Positions 36,590-43,945 of a stretch of 64,000 nucleotides of DNA are shown here, piece after piece; position 1 is the stretch's first letter; each line of letters opens with the position of its first letter. Source of the stretch: Acidobacteriota bacterium. GTDB taxonomy: Bacteria > Acidobacteriota > Aminicenantia > Aminicenantales > Saccharicenantaceae. The translations under genes were made by a program, and so were the position numbers. The DNA lies in contig JBDKSB010000009.1 in NCBI GenBank assembly GCA_039683095.1, positions 1-64,000 on the forward strand. Reading direction: 5' to 3'. Below the pieces are notes generated by a model that was given only the letters and a program-made list of their open reading frames with translations, was not told the DNA's origin and did not search any database.

Positions 36590-37553
36590 CCGCGCCTCCC
36601 TTCCGGAGAATGGCCCGCGCCTGGGGATGGATCTCCCCGACGGCCGGATCGGCCGCCCGGCCCCGGATCTCCTGGACGATCTCGATCGACCGCCGGCTGT
36701 CCTCGAGGCCGAAGCCGTTGCCCTTCAGGATCTCTTCGTAGCTTCGGGTATGGAGATCGACGAAGCCCTCGGTGAACTCGAGAGGCGCGCCGTCGACGGC
36801 GACGCACCGGTACGTCCGCTTCCCCTCGGCCCGGACCCGGTCGGGCAGATCCCCGTAATCCAGGGAGAGGAACCAGCGCACGTCGGCTTTCTCGAGCTCG
36901 AGGAAGCCGGCGGCCCGGTCGGGGGCCTTCAGATGGACCTGATTCTTTACGGCGGGACCGAAGATCCAGGTCAGCATGTCGAAGAAATGGACCCCGATGT
37001 TCGTTGCGATCCCGCCGGACTTGGCCTCGTCGCCTTTCCAGGAGAAAAAGTACCAGCGGCCGCGTCCGGTGATATACGTCAGGTCGATCTCGTGCCTGGT
37101 CCCGGCCTCTTCGAGCTCGACCTTTTTCTTGAGGGCCTGGATGGCCGGATGGAGCCGGAGCTGGAGGATGGTGAAGACCCGCTGGCCCGACTCCCGCTCG
37201 ATCTCCTCGAGGGCATCGATGTTCCAGGGATTGAGGACGACCGGCTTCTCGCAGACGGCGGCGGCGCCGACCCGGAGAGCGAACCGGATGTGGGCGTCGT
37301 GGAGATAATTGGGAGAGGCGATGCTGACAAAATCGACCGCGTGATCATCCCGGCTTCGGCGGAGCTTCTCGATATGACGGTCGAAGCGCTCGAACTCGGT
37401 GAAGAAATCGGCCTCGGGAAAGTAGCTGTCGAGGATGCCCACGGAGTCCGACGGGTCCAGGGCCGCGACCAGGCGGTTCCCCGTGTCCTTGATGGCCCTC
37501 AGGTGACGGGGCGCGACATAGCCCGCGGCCCCGATCAAAGCGAAGTTCTTCAT
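36582..37553 (-). CDS. wbpB: WbpB/WlbA-like UDP-N-acetylglucosaminuronate 3-dehydrogenase
   Basis: The protein is 323 aa and a Gfo/Idh/MocA oxidoreductase. The Rossmann motif is IGAAGYVAPRHLRAIK (residues 7-22), then CEKPVVLN near 105. GGIATNIGVHFFDMLTWIFG near 190 is a distinctive WlbA/WbpB segment with the catalytic His. The family oxidises the C3 hydroxyl of UDP-GlcNAcA with NAD+. It sits 3 bp after the WbpE-like gene stop and overlaps the WbpD-like gene. The preceding dehydrogenase WbpA is not in this window. Confidence 0.93.
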   Translation of the reverse strand: MKNFALIGAAGYVAPRHLRAIKDTGNRLVAALDPSDSVGILDSYFPEADFFTEFERFDRHIEKLRRSRDDHAVDFVSIASPNYLHDAHIRFALRVGAAAVCEKPVVLNPWNIDALEEIERESGQRVFTILQLRLHPAIQALKKKVELEEAGTRHEIDLTYITGRGRWYFFSWKGDEAKSGGIATNIGVHFFDMLTWIFGPAVKNQVHLKAPDRAAGFLELEKADVRWFLSLDYGDLPDRVRAEGKRTYRCVAVDGAPLEFTEGFVDLHTRSYEEILKGNGFGLEDSRRSIEIVQEIRGRAADPAVGEIHPQARAILRKGGADV

Positions 37554-37556
37554 GGC

Positions 37557-38702
37557 TCAGCCCCTTCTCTCGCGGTAGAATTCTTCAACCTTGCGGACGA
37601 CGTGATCCCGCTGGCCCTCCGTCAGTTCCGGATACACCGGGATGGAGAGGGCCTCGGCCGCGGCCTTCTCCGCTTCGGGGAAGTCCCCCGCCTTGTTGCC
37701 GAGTCCGGCGAAGCACTCCTGGAGATGGAGCGGCACGGGATAATAGATCGCCGTCCCGACGCCGGCGGCTTTCAGGAACTCCCGCAGGCGATCCCGCTCG
37801 CGGACGCGGAGCGTGTATTGATTATAGATGTGATGATGAGCGTCGCCGCTCCTCTCCCGGATGGAGAGCGGGACCCTGAGGCCCGCGCCGTCCCGGAGGC
37901 CCGACTCGGTGAAGCGCTTCGAATAGAACGTCGCGTTCGCGCGGCGGGCCGTCGACCATTCGTCGAGATGTTTCAGCTTGACCCGGAGCACGGCGGCCTG
38001 GATGGCGTCCAGCCGGAAATTCCCGCCGACGAGCTTGTGGTGGTACGTCTTGGCGGAGCCGTGCTGCCGGAGGAGCAGGAGCTTTTCGTTGAGGGCCGCG
38101 TCGTTCGTGACGACCATCCCGCCGTCGCCGAATCCGCCGAGGTTCTTGCTGGGGAAGAAAGAGAAAACGCCGAGGTCGCCGAGCGAGCCCGCCTTGCGGC
38201 CCTTGTATTCGGCGCCGATCGATTGGCAGGCGTCCTCGACGACCGGGATGCCGCGCTCTCGGGCGATAGCCAGGATCCGGTCCATGTCGGCGCACTGTCC
38301 GAAAAGATGGACGGGCAGGATGGCCTTGGTCCTGGGCGTGATGGCCCGTTCGAGCCGGGCCGGGTCCAGGTTGAACGAGACGGGTTCGATATCGACAAAG
38401 ACGGGGACGGCCAGGAGGCGGGCGATGACGCCGGCCGTAGCGAAGAAGGAGAAGGGGGTCGTGACGACTTCGTCCCCCGGCTTGATGCCGAGGGCCATCA
38501 GGGCGACGAGCAGGCCGTCCGTGCCGGACGAGACGCCGACCGCGTGCCTGACGCCGGAATAGGCGGCGATCTCGCGCTCCAGGGCCTCGACCTCCGGGCC
38601 AAGGATAAAGAGCTGCGATTCGATGACCCGGTCCAGGGCGGGGCGGACCTCCTCACGGATGCGGGCGTACTGGGCCTTCAGATCGAGCAGGGGGACGTTC
38701 AT
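37557..38702 (-). CDS. wbpE: WbpE-like UDP-3-keto-GlcNAcA aminotransferase (DegT family)
   Basis: The protein is 381 aa from ATG 38702, chosen because the family sequence begins at NVPLLDLKAQYA. VSSGTDGLLVALMALG, PFSFFATAG, VVEDACQSIGAEYKG and the PLP lysine K186 in FPSKNLGGFGDGG are intact, and the GNFRLDAIQAAVLRVKL segment is typical of WbpE/WlbC. It makes UDP-GlcNAc(3NH2)A from the 3-keto sugar. The ATGA overlap with the upstream IS200-like gene means the two are probably translated in succession. It is 49% or less similar by eye to the DegT gene at 23.1 kb, so the two likely act on different sugars. Confidence 0.93.
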   Translation of the reverse strand: MNVPLLDLKAQYARIREEVRPALDRVIESQLFILGPEVEALEREIAAYSGVRHAVGVSSGTDGLLVALMALGIKPGDEVVTTPFSFFATAGVIARLLAVPVFVDIEPVSFNLDPARLERAITPRTKAILPVHLFGQCADMDRILAIARERGIPVVEDACQSIGAEYKGRKAGSLGDLGVFSFFPSKNLGGFGDGGMVVTNDAALNEKLLLLRQHGSAKTYHHKLVGGNFRLDAIQAAVLRVKLKHLDEWSTARRANATFYSKRFTESGLRDGAGLRVPLSIRERSGDAHHHIYNQYTLRVRERDRLREFLKAAGVGTAIYYPVPLHLQECFAGLGNKAGDFPEAEKAAAEALSIPVYPELTEGQRDHVVRKVEEFYRERRG

Positions 38703-39397
38703 GGGGTCCTCTTCACGGCGCGGGAGTTCCCGGGGCCGGCCTTCCTCGGCCTGCCGCGAGGCCTGGCATCCAGGCGCCGGCCGGCGGTCTCTTCGAGCTT
38801 TCTGACGAAATCCGCGTTCCCCGCTGGCCGCCCGGTTTTCAGCCTTTCGCGGATCTGCAGGACGATGTCGTCCGCGGGCGACTCCGACAGAAACGCCCGC
38901 CAATCCCGGATCTCGTCGACCAACCGGCAGTCCGCGTCCGTCACCGAATCCGCTTCGCCCCTGACGCGCGCCCAGGCGCTCGACCAGGAGTAGTCCTCGG
39001 CGCGGACGACGAGTCCCGCCCGCACGGGGATCGTTTCGACGAACCTGACGTCCTCGCGGGCGGCCGGCCCGTCCAGCGGGCAGGACATGAACCGGGATCG
39101 CCAGAGAGGCCCGGAGGTCGCGCTCCTGGCGTTGACGAGCTGGGCATAGCGCATATGGAGGGAGTTGAAAGCCAGCGCCAGGGACCGCTCGCGGCTCGGA
39201 ACGCAGACGAAATCCACACTGTCGGGCATCAGGCAGTAAGCCCAGATCTCGACGCCGTAGCGCGCGGAATATTGCCGGAGCCATTCGAGATAACGCCGAT
39301 AGTCCGGCTCGCCTTGGAAGATGGTCCTATCGTCTCTCCCCTGCTGGGCGAGGTGATGAGGAACGCCGGGAAAAACGGAACGCGCGAGGCGGGCCAT
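38699..39397 (-). CDS. IS200/RAYT-like Y1 transposase homologue with lost HUH motif
   Basis: The protein is 232 aa with the RAYT layout: PHHLAQQGRDDRTIFQ, then the block where active members have LMPNHVHL, the tyrosine helix (HMRYAQLVNA, Y84), GPLWRSRF and WSSAWARV. The metal-binding H-hydrophobic-H is replaced by S60-V61-D62 (CLMPDSVDFV), so nicking activity is doubtful. The frame is full-length, and its stop overlaps the wbpE start by 4 bp. An Arg/Pro-rich tail (RPRGRPRKAGPGNS) may bind nucleic acid. It may be a decayed transposase or a recruited nucleic-acid-binding protein. Confidence 0.85.
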   Translation of the reverse strand: MARLARSVFPGVPHHLAQQGRDDRTIFQGEPDYRRYLEWLRQYSARYGVEIWAYCLMPDSVDFVCVPSRERSLALAFNSLHMRYAQLVNARSATSGPLWRSRFMSCPLDGPAAREDVRFVETIPVRAGLVVRAEDYSWSSAWARVRGEADSVTDADCRLVDEIRDWRAFLSESPADDIVLQIRERLKTGRPAGNADFVRKLEETAGRRLDARPRGRPRKAGPGNSRAVKRTP

Positions 39398-39557
39398 GGG
39401 ACAGGCTACCGCCGTTGGGCGCCTCAGGGCGCCGGGCGGCCGCGGAAGCTGTGAAGCGGCTCAGACACGTTGGCTCTGCCGGAGGATTTCGATTACCGAG
39501 CGAATTCTCCGTTTTGAGCTAAGGGGATTCTAGTGAAGGGAGACAGGCCAAGTCAAG

Positions 39558-39616
39558 AAAAACGGGGACAGCGGGCGGCCGGCCCCTGGAAAGGCGTTCG
39601 GCCGCTCCCCTGTCCT
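39558..39616 (-). terminator. Rho-independent terminator after LRR2
   Basis: Inverted arms at 39566-39580 and 39600-39615 (GGACAG...CGGCC against GGCCG...CTGTCC) start 10 bases past the LRR2 stop. On the minus strand the stem is followed by CCCCGTTTTTC, a T-run. This isolates LRR2 from the glycan locus. Confidence 0.7.
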
Positions 39617-39625
39617 GAAGTCGCT

Positions 39626-42600
39626 TTATTTCGCCTTTTTCCTATTCGCTTCCTTTCGCAGCGCCTCGCCCGGGATTCTGTTAGGCAGCGTCCGGGGCAC
39701 GAACTGAGGCTCCCCGGGCCCGGGCACCCGCGTCAAGGCGGCCTGCTTGTCCTCCATCGGAACGAGGTTCTTCTCCTCGAGGAAGACGAACCGCGCGCCG
39801 CCGGGGCCGTCCGCCGACAGGTCGGCGCTCTTGACGGCGCTTTCGGGGCCTTCCGCGGCTCCGCCGACCGGCATGGAGAGCTCGAGCGCCGCGGGGCTTT
39901 CGGCAGCGGCGATCGCCGCTTCGGCGGCCGCGCCGGCCCCCTGGGCCCTCATGACGCCCGCGCTGATATCGCGGGCCGTCGACGACAGCCGCGCCCAGGT
40001 GTTGGTGTCGGAGAATTTCGCCCAGACCCCGCCTTGCGACGGCCAGATGCCGACGAGGTCGTGCTTGCCGTCGGCGTCCAGGTCGCCGCAGGTCACCTGG
40101 TCGGCCGGCGAGGCCATCATGACCCAGGCGCCCGTGACGGAGTTGCGATAAAAGACGCCCTGCCCGTCCCAGGTCGCCACCAGGTCGTCCCGGCCGTCGC
40201 CGTCGGCGTCGCCGGCCGAGATATCGCGGGCCGTCGAGGAGAGACGGGCCCAGAGCCCGCTCTGAGAGAACTTGACCCAGACCCCGCCCTGCGACGGCCA
40301 GATGCCGACGAGGTCGTCGGTGCCGTCGCCGTCGATGTCCCCCGTCGTGACCATCGTGGCCGGGGAAGCCATCTTGACCCAGGCGCCGGTGAGGGAGTTG
40401 CGATAAAAGACGCCCTGGCCGTCCCAGGTGCCGACCAGGTCGACCCGGCCGTCGCCGTTCATGTCGCCGGCGGCGATGTGCACGGCCGTCGAGGACAGCT
40501 TGGCCCAGGCGCCGGTCTTCGAATACTTGACCCAGATCCCGCCCTGGCCGGGCCACAGGCCGATGACGTCGGAGATGCCGTCGCCGTCGAGGTCGCCGGT
40601 GGCGACCATCATCGCCGGCGAGGCCATCCTGACCCAGGCGCCGGTGTCGGAGTTCCGGTAATAGACGCCCTGGCCGTCCCAGGTGGCGACAAAATCTTCC
40701 TGGGCGTGGAACGCGGTGATCTCGAAGTCCGCGTTGGAATCGTCCGAAACGGCGCCCTGCCAGACAAGGACCCGGTAGTCCGTGCCGGCCGTCTGGCCGG
40801 AGGCGATCTGCCAGGAGAACGTGCCGGCCGTGACATCGGCCGTGCCCAGGGTCAGCTGATAGACGCCGCCCTTGTAGAGATCGATGGTCGCGGTCCCGGT
40901 CAGGCCCGTCTGCGTCCAGGTGACGGCCTGGGTCGAGCCAGCCTGCCAGCTCTCACCTCCGTTCGGCGACAGGACGGTGATGGACCCGGTCACGATCGCG
41001 GTGGCCGCGTAGTCCTGGGCCGTCTGGTCTTCCGTGACCGACGTGTAGGTCCTGGAGCCGGGAGCGAAGGCGTAGCCTTCGAGCGCCGGCGTAACCGTTC
41101 CGCTCCAGCCGGCCGCTTCCGTCCCGACGTAGACGCCCGAAGCGTTGGTCACCGGGCTCCCGGTGAGCCCGTTCATCGCCACCCCGGCCAGGGGCGCGCC
41201 GTCGACGGTCACCGTGCCGGAGATGGCGACGTTTAGATGCAGCCAGGCCATGGCCGAGGCCTCGTTGCTGTTCTCGCTCTCGAGGGCGCTCTGGTTGTTC
41301 GCGTGGGCGTCGGTGTGCGTCTGGACGACGAAATAGTAAAGCTGTCCCGGCGTGAGGCCGCCGATCTCGAGGGCCGAGGTCGATTTATCCGCGGTCTGTC
41401 CGGCCAGGCTGTAAGGGCCGCCCTGCGTCTGGGAGATCATGACCTTGTAGCAGCCCGTGTCGCCCGTGTAGGCGATCGGCAGCCAGGAGACGAGGATGAC
41501 GGCGTTGTCGAGCGAGGTCGCGGTAGCGCTCGACGGCGCGATCGTCTGGGTCGCCGCCCAGTCCCCGTCCTTCGAGTTCAGGAAGGCGATCAGGCTCGGA
41601 TCGGAAGCATACAGGCTGTTGTATCCGAAGTCCGTGAAGTAGTCGGAGAGGGATGTCAGGTTGACCAGGGAGGCCGGGATCGCTCCAACGAGCTGGTTGC
41701 CGTTCAGGCTCAGGCTGTAAAGGCCGGTCAGATTCCCCAATTCGGACGGGATCCCGCCGCTCAATTGGTTGTTCCCGAGCCTGAGCTCGCTGAGATTGAC
41801 GAGGCTCCCGAATGAGGCCGGGACCGAGCCGGTCAGATGGTTGTTGTCGAGCGTCAGGCGGTGCAGGTTCGTGCAATTTCCGAGCGAGGCGGGGATCGGC
41901 CCGCTGAACTGGTTGTTGTGCAGTTCGAGGTAATACAGGTTCAGCGTGCCGAAAGCATCCGGGATCGGACCGCTCAGCTGGTTGTTGCTGAGCACTATCT
42001 CGGTGTATCCGGAGCCGACCTCTGCGGGGATGGTCCCGGTCAGCTGGTTGCTCTGGACGCGGAAGATGTGCAGGTTAGCCAGGCTCCAGATCCCGGCCGG
42101 GATCTCCCCTGTCAGTTGGTTGGTATGCAGCTCGAGGTCGCCCAGGCTGGTCAGGTTGGCCAGCTGGGACGGGATCGTGCCGGTCAGCTGGTTCTCCTGA
42201 AGCTGCAGGTACTCCAGGTTGGCCAGGTTTCCGAGCTCCGGCGGGATCGGGCCGGTCAGGTCGTTGCTCATCAGGTAGATCTGGGTCAGGGTGGCGATCG
42301 AGCCCAGCTCCGGAGGGATCGAGCCGCTGAGGTGGTTGAAGCCCAGGAACAGGTCCCACAGGCTGGTCATGTTGCCGAACTCGGGCGGGATGGAACCGGT
42401 CAGCTGGCAATCCCTGATGGCCAGCAGTCCCAGGCTGCTCAGGTTTCCCAGGGAGGCCGGCAGCGAGCCGGTGATCGGATTGGTCGAAAGATTGAGCTCC
42501 TGGAGGCTGGCCAGGTTGCCGAGCTCCGCGGGCAGCGAGCCGGCCAGGTTGTTGTCGTTCAAATAGATCTTGGTCACGGCCAGGGTTCCGCTGTCGAGCG

Positions 42601-43471
42601 TGATCCCGTGCCAGCCGCCTTCCGTCCCGGGCATCGCGAAGCCGTCCGAATCGAGCGGCGGGGTCTTCCAGCCGGAGTTGTCGTACCAGCCGTCGCCGTT
42701 CGTGGCGTTGTAGAGTGCGATGAGGGCCTGGCGGTCCGGGGTCGCGGCGACGGCGATGGTGAAGACGGCGTTGCTGGCGTCGGAGACCCCCGGATAGGCC
42801 GTCCCGCTGGCCCGGACGAGGCAGGAGGACGAGCCCGGCGCCGGCACGGTCCAGGAATAGGCGCCGGAGTTGGACGTCGATTCGACGATGAGCGTCCAGC
42901 TCGACCCGCCGTTGATGGAATACTCGAGCCGGGCGTTCGCGAACGTCCCCGTCGAGGTCCAGGTGATGTCGTGGGACGTGCCCGCGGTCCAGGATTCGCC
43001 GCCGTCGGGAGCGGTCACCGTGATCGTCGGCGACATCCCCGTGAACGACGCCGTCCACGTGCCGGAATGCGTGATGTAGTCCGTATGGACGTAAGGGGGG
43101 CCGGGAAGGCCGTGGGTCACCGGATAGCTGGTCAAGGTATAGGTCCCGGAGGCCGAGGCCGGGGAATCGAACGTTCCGGTGAAGGCCAGCGTGGAGCTCG
43201 AGTAGGAGAACGCGCCGTCGGTGATGGCGCCGGGCCCTGATTGGGTGATCGTCGTCGTGACGGTGCCGACATACGGGCACTCGAACTGGATGCCGTAGCT
43301 GAACGCGCTCCACGAGGTCCCGTCGGCCGAGGTCGTGAAGGAGACGGGTCGGCCGGCGCTGTTCGTCCCCGCCCACGTGCCGTTGTACGGCGTGGCGGAG
43401 AAGGCCGGCAGCGCGCCGAGCCCCAAAAGGGCCAGGATCCCCAGAACAAAGCCCAGAGCCTTGCGTTTCAT
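39626..43471 (-). CDS. Secreted plant-type leucine-rich-repeat protein (LRR2) with shared C-terminal cassette
   Basis: The protein is 1281 aa from ATG 43471. It starts the signal peptide MKRKALGFVLGILALLGLG and follows GGAAGGGGGGAAC; the frame extends 63 codons further upstream without signal features. An N-terminal beta-rich module (about 25-145) and a Ser/Thr-rich module (APDGGESWTAGTSHDITW, about 150-240) precede an LRR cap (ALIALYNATNGDGWYDNSGW) and about 17 plant-type LRRs (GSIPPELGSIATLTQIYL style). Then come an FnIII-like module, a regulatory module, a second GGESW module, the six-unit cassette and the GPGGARF/PGPGEP tail with a basic end (KEANRKKAK). It is a paralogue of LRR1 26 kb away with extra N-terminal modules. 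It is probably a surface or secreted binding protein. Confidence 0.9.
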   Translation of the reverse strand: MKRKALGFVLGILALLGLGALPAFSATPYNGTWAGTNSAGRPVSFTTSADGTSWSAFSYGIQFECPYVGTVTTTITQSGPGAITDGAFSYSSSTLAFTGTFDSPASASGTYTLTSYPVTHGLPGPPYVHTDYITHSGTWTASFTGMSPTITVTAPDGGESWTAGTSHDITWTSTGTFANARLEYSINGGSSWTLIVESTSNSGAYSWTVPAPGSSSCLVRASGTAYPGVSDASNAVFTIAVAATPDRQALIALYNATNGDGWYDNSGWKTPPLDSDGFAMPGTEGGWHGITLDSGTLAVTKIYLNDNNLAGSLPAELGNLASLQELNLSTNPITGSLPASLGNLSSLGLLAIRDCQLTGSIPPEFGNMTSLWDLFLGFNHLSGSIPPELGSIATLTQIYLMSNDLTGPIPPELGNLANLEYLQLQENQLTGTIPSQLANLTSLGDLELHTNQLTGEIPAGIWSLANLHIFRVQSNQLTGTIPAEVGSGYTEIVLSNNQLSGPIPDAFGTLNLYYLELHNNQFSGPIPASLGNCTNLHRLTLDNNHLTGSVPASFGSLVNLSELRLGNNQLSGGIPSELGNLTGLYSLSLNGNQLVGAIPASLVNLTSLSDYFTDFGYNSLYASDPSLIAFLNSKDGDWAATQTIAPSSATATSLDNAVILVSWLPIAYTGDTGCYKVMISQTQGGPYSLAGQTADKSTSALEIGGLTPGQLYYFVVQTHTDAHANNQSALESENSNEASAMAWLHLNVAISGTVTVDGAPLAGVAMNGLTGSPVTNASGVYVGTEAAGWSGTVTPALEGYAFAPGSRTYTSVTEDQTAQDYAATAIVTGSITVLSPNGGESWQAGSTQAVTWTQTGLTGTATIDLYKGGVYQLTLGTADVTAGTFSWQIASGQTAGTDYRVLVWQGAVSDDSNADFEITAFHAQEDFVATWDGQGVYYRNSDTGAWVRMASPAMMVATGDLDGDGISDVIGLWPGQGGIWVKYSKTGAWAKLSSTAVHIAAGDMNGDGRVDLVGTWDGQGVFYRNSLTGAWVKMASPATMVTTGDIDGDGTDDLVGIWPSQGGVWVKFSQSGLWARLSSTARDISAGDADGDGRDDLVATWDGQGVFYRNSVTGAWVMMASPADQVTCGDLDADGKHDLVGIWPSQGGVWAKFSDTNTWARLSSTARDISAGVMRAQGAGAAAEAAIAAAESPAALELSMPVGGAAEGPESAVKSADLSADGPGGARFVFLEEKNLVPMEDKQAALTRVPGPGEPQFVPRTLPNRIPGEALRKEANRKKAK
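39943..40702 (-). repeat. Six-unit alternating propeller cassette of LRR2
   Basis: The same six alternating units (WDGQGVYYRNS type then WPGQGGIWVKY type) occupy 760 bp, ending DISAGVMRAQG. One loop is GDADGDGRDDL instead of GDMNGDGR. The GPGGARF/PGPGEP tail is at about nt 39830-39629. Confidence 0.9.
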
Positions 43472-43637
43472 GTTCCCCCCTTCCAGTTGCAGACAGGCCA
43501 TCCCCTCTCGAGGCAGAGAGATGGGAAACAAGAGAAATGAGCCCAGAACTCGGACATGGACGAAAAAATTGCCGACCCCCGGGATGGTTCTTCGTTTAAT
43601 ATTCAGTCCGATCAGCGGCAATGTCAAGCCATTTCGC

Positions 43638-43740
43638 GCCTTGGCTAACGCAAGTACCACATAACTAAATAATTAGGCCGGACTTAGCGCCGCTTCATTA
43701 GTTTTGACGCGTCTTTTTTTCGGCAAAAAACGACAAATTC
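43638..43740 (-). repeat. Intergenic repeat family, copy A
   Basis: On the minus strand this copy ends with TTGCGTTAGCCAAGGC (43653-43638). Its inner part has TTTTTTGCCG and AAAAAAAGACG words shared with copy G. It lies 167 bp upstream of the LRR2 start. The outer boundary is approximate. Confidence 0.7.
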
Positions 43741-43861
43741 GCGCGGGGAAGTTTCGCGGTCCCACGGTCTACAGAATTATGGGAACGGACGGGGGCCTTC
43801 TCCGGCCTCTCTTCCCCTATCGCCTTAACCAGAAACCGCGGTCCGGCGACGTGAATTTCGC

Positions 43862-43890
43862 TTGACAAGGCGCGGTTGTCACGCGATTTT
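43862..43890 (+). promoter_or_regulatory. Possible promoter of the metzincin-like gene
   Basis: TTGACA (43862-43867), a 17-base spacer and GATTTT form a sigma70-like pair. The -10 is weak. The TTG of the -35 is also the first possible in-frame start, which argues for a later start (GTG 43946). Confidence 0.4.
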
Positions 43891-43945
43891 TTCTATTGGG
43901 GGTCAAACCAGGATTGGCCTCGAGGCCTCCGGGGGGTGTTTCTTC

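Larger units (their letters stand above)
43472..43945. other. Intergenic region between LRR2 and the divergent metzincin-like gene
   Basis: It contains repeat copy A (core 43638-43653, body to about 43740), the LRR2 ribosome site and the promoter candidate of the divergent gene. The stretch 43740-43855 shows no other feature that I recognise. Confidence 0.6.

Noticed and set aside
6354-43471. The shared tail as a T9SS CTD or PEP-CTERM signal
   Set aside because: There is no Ig-like T9SS CTD with its usual end, no PEP motif with membrane helix, and no exosortase or Por gene in the window.
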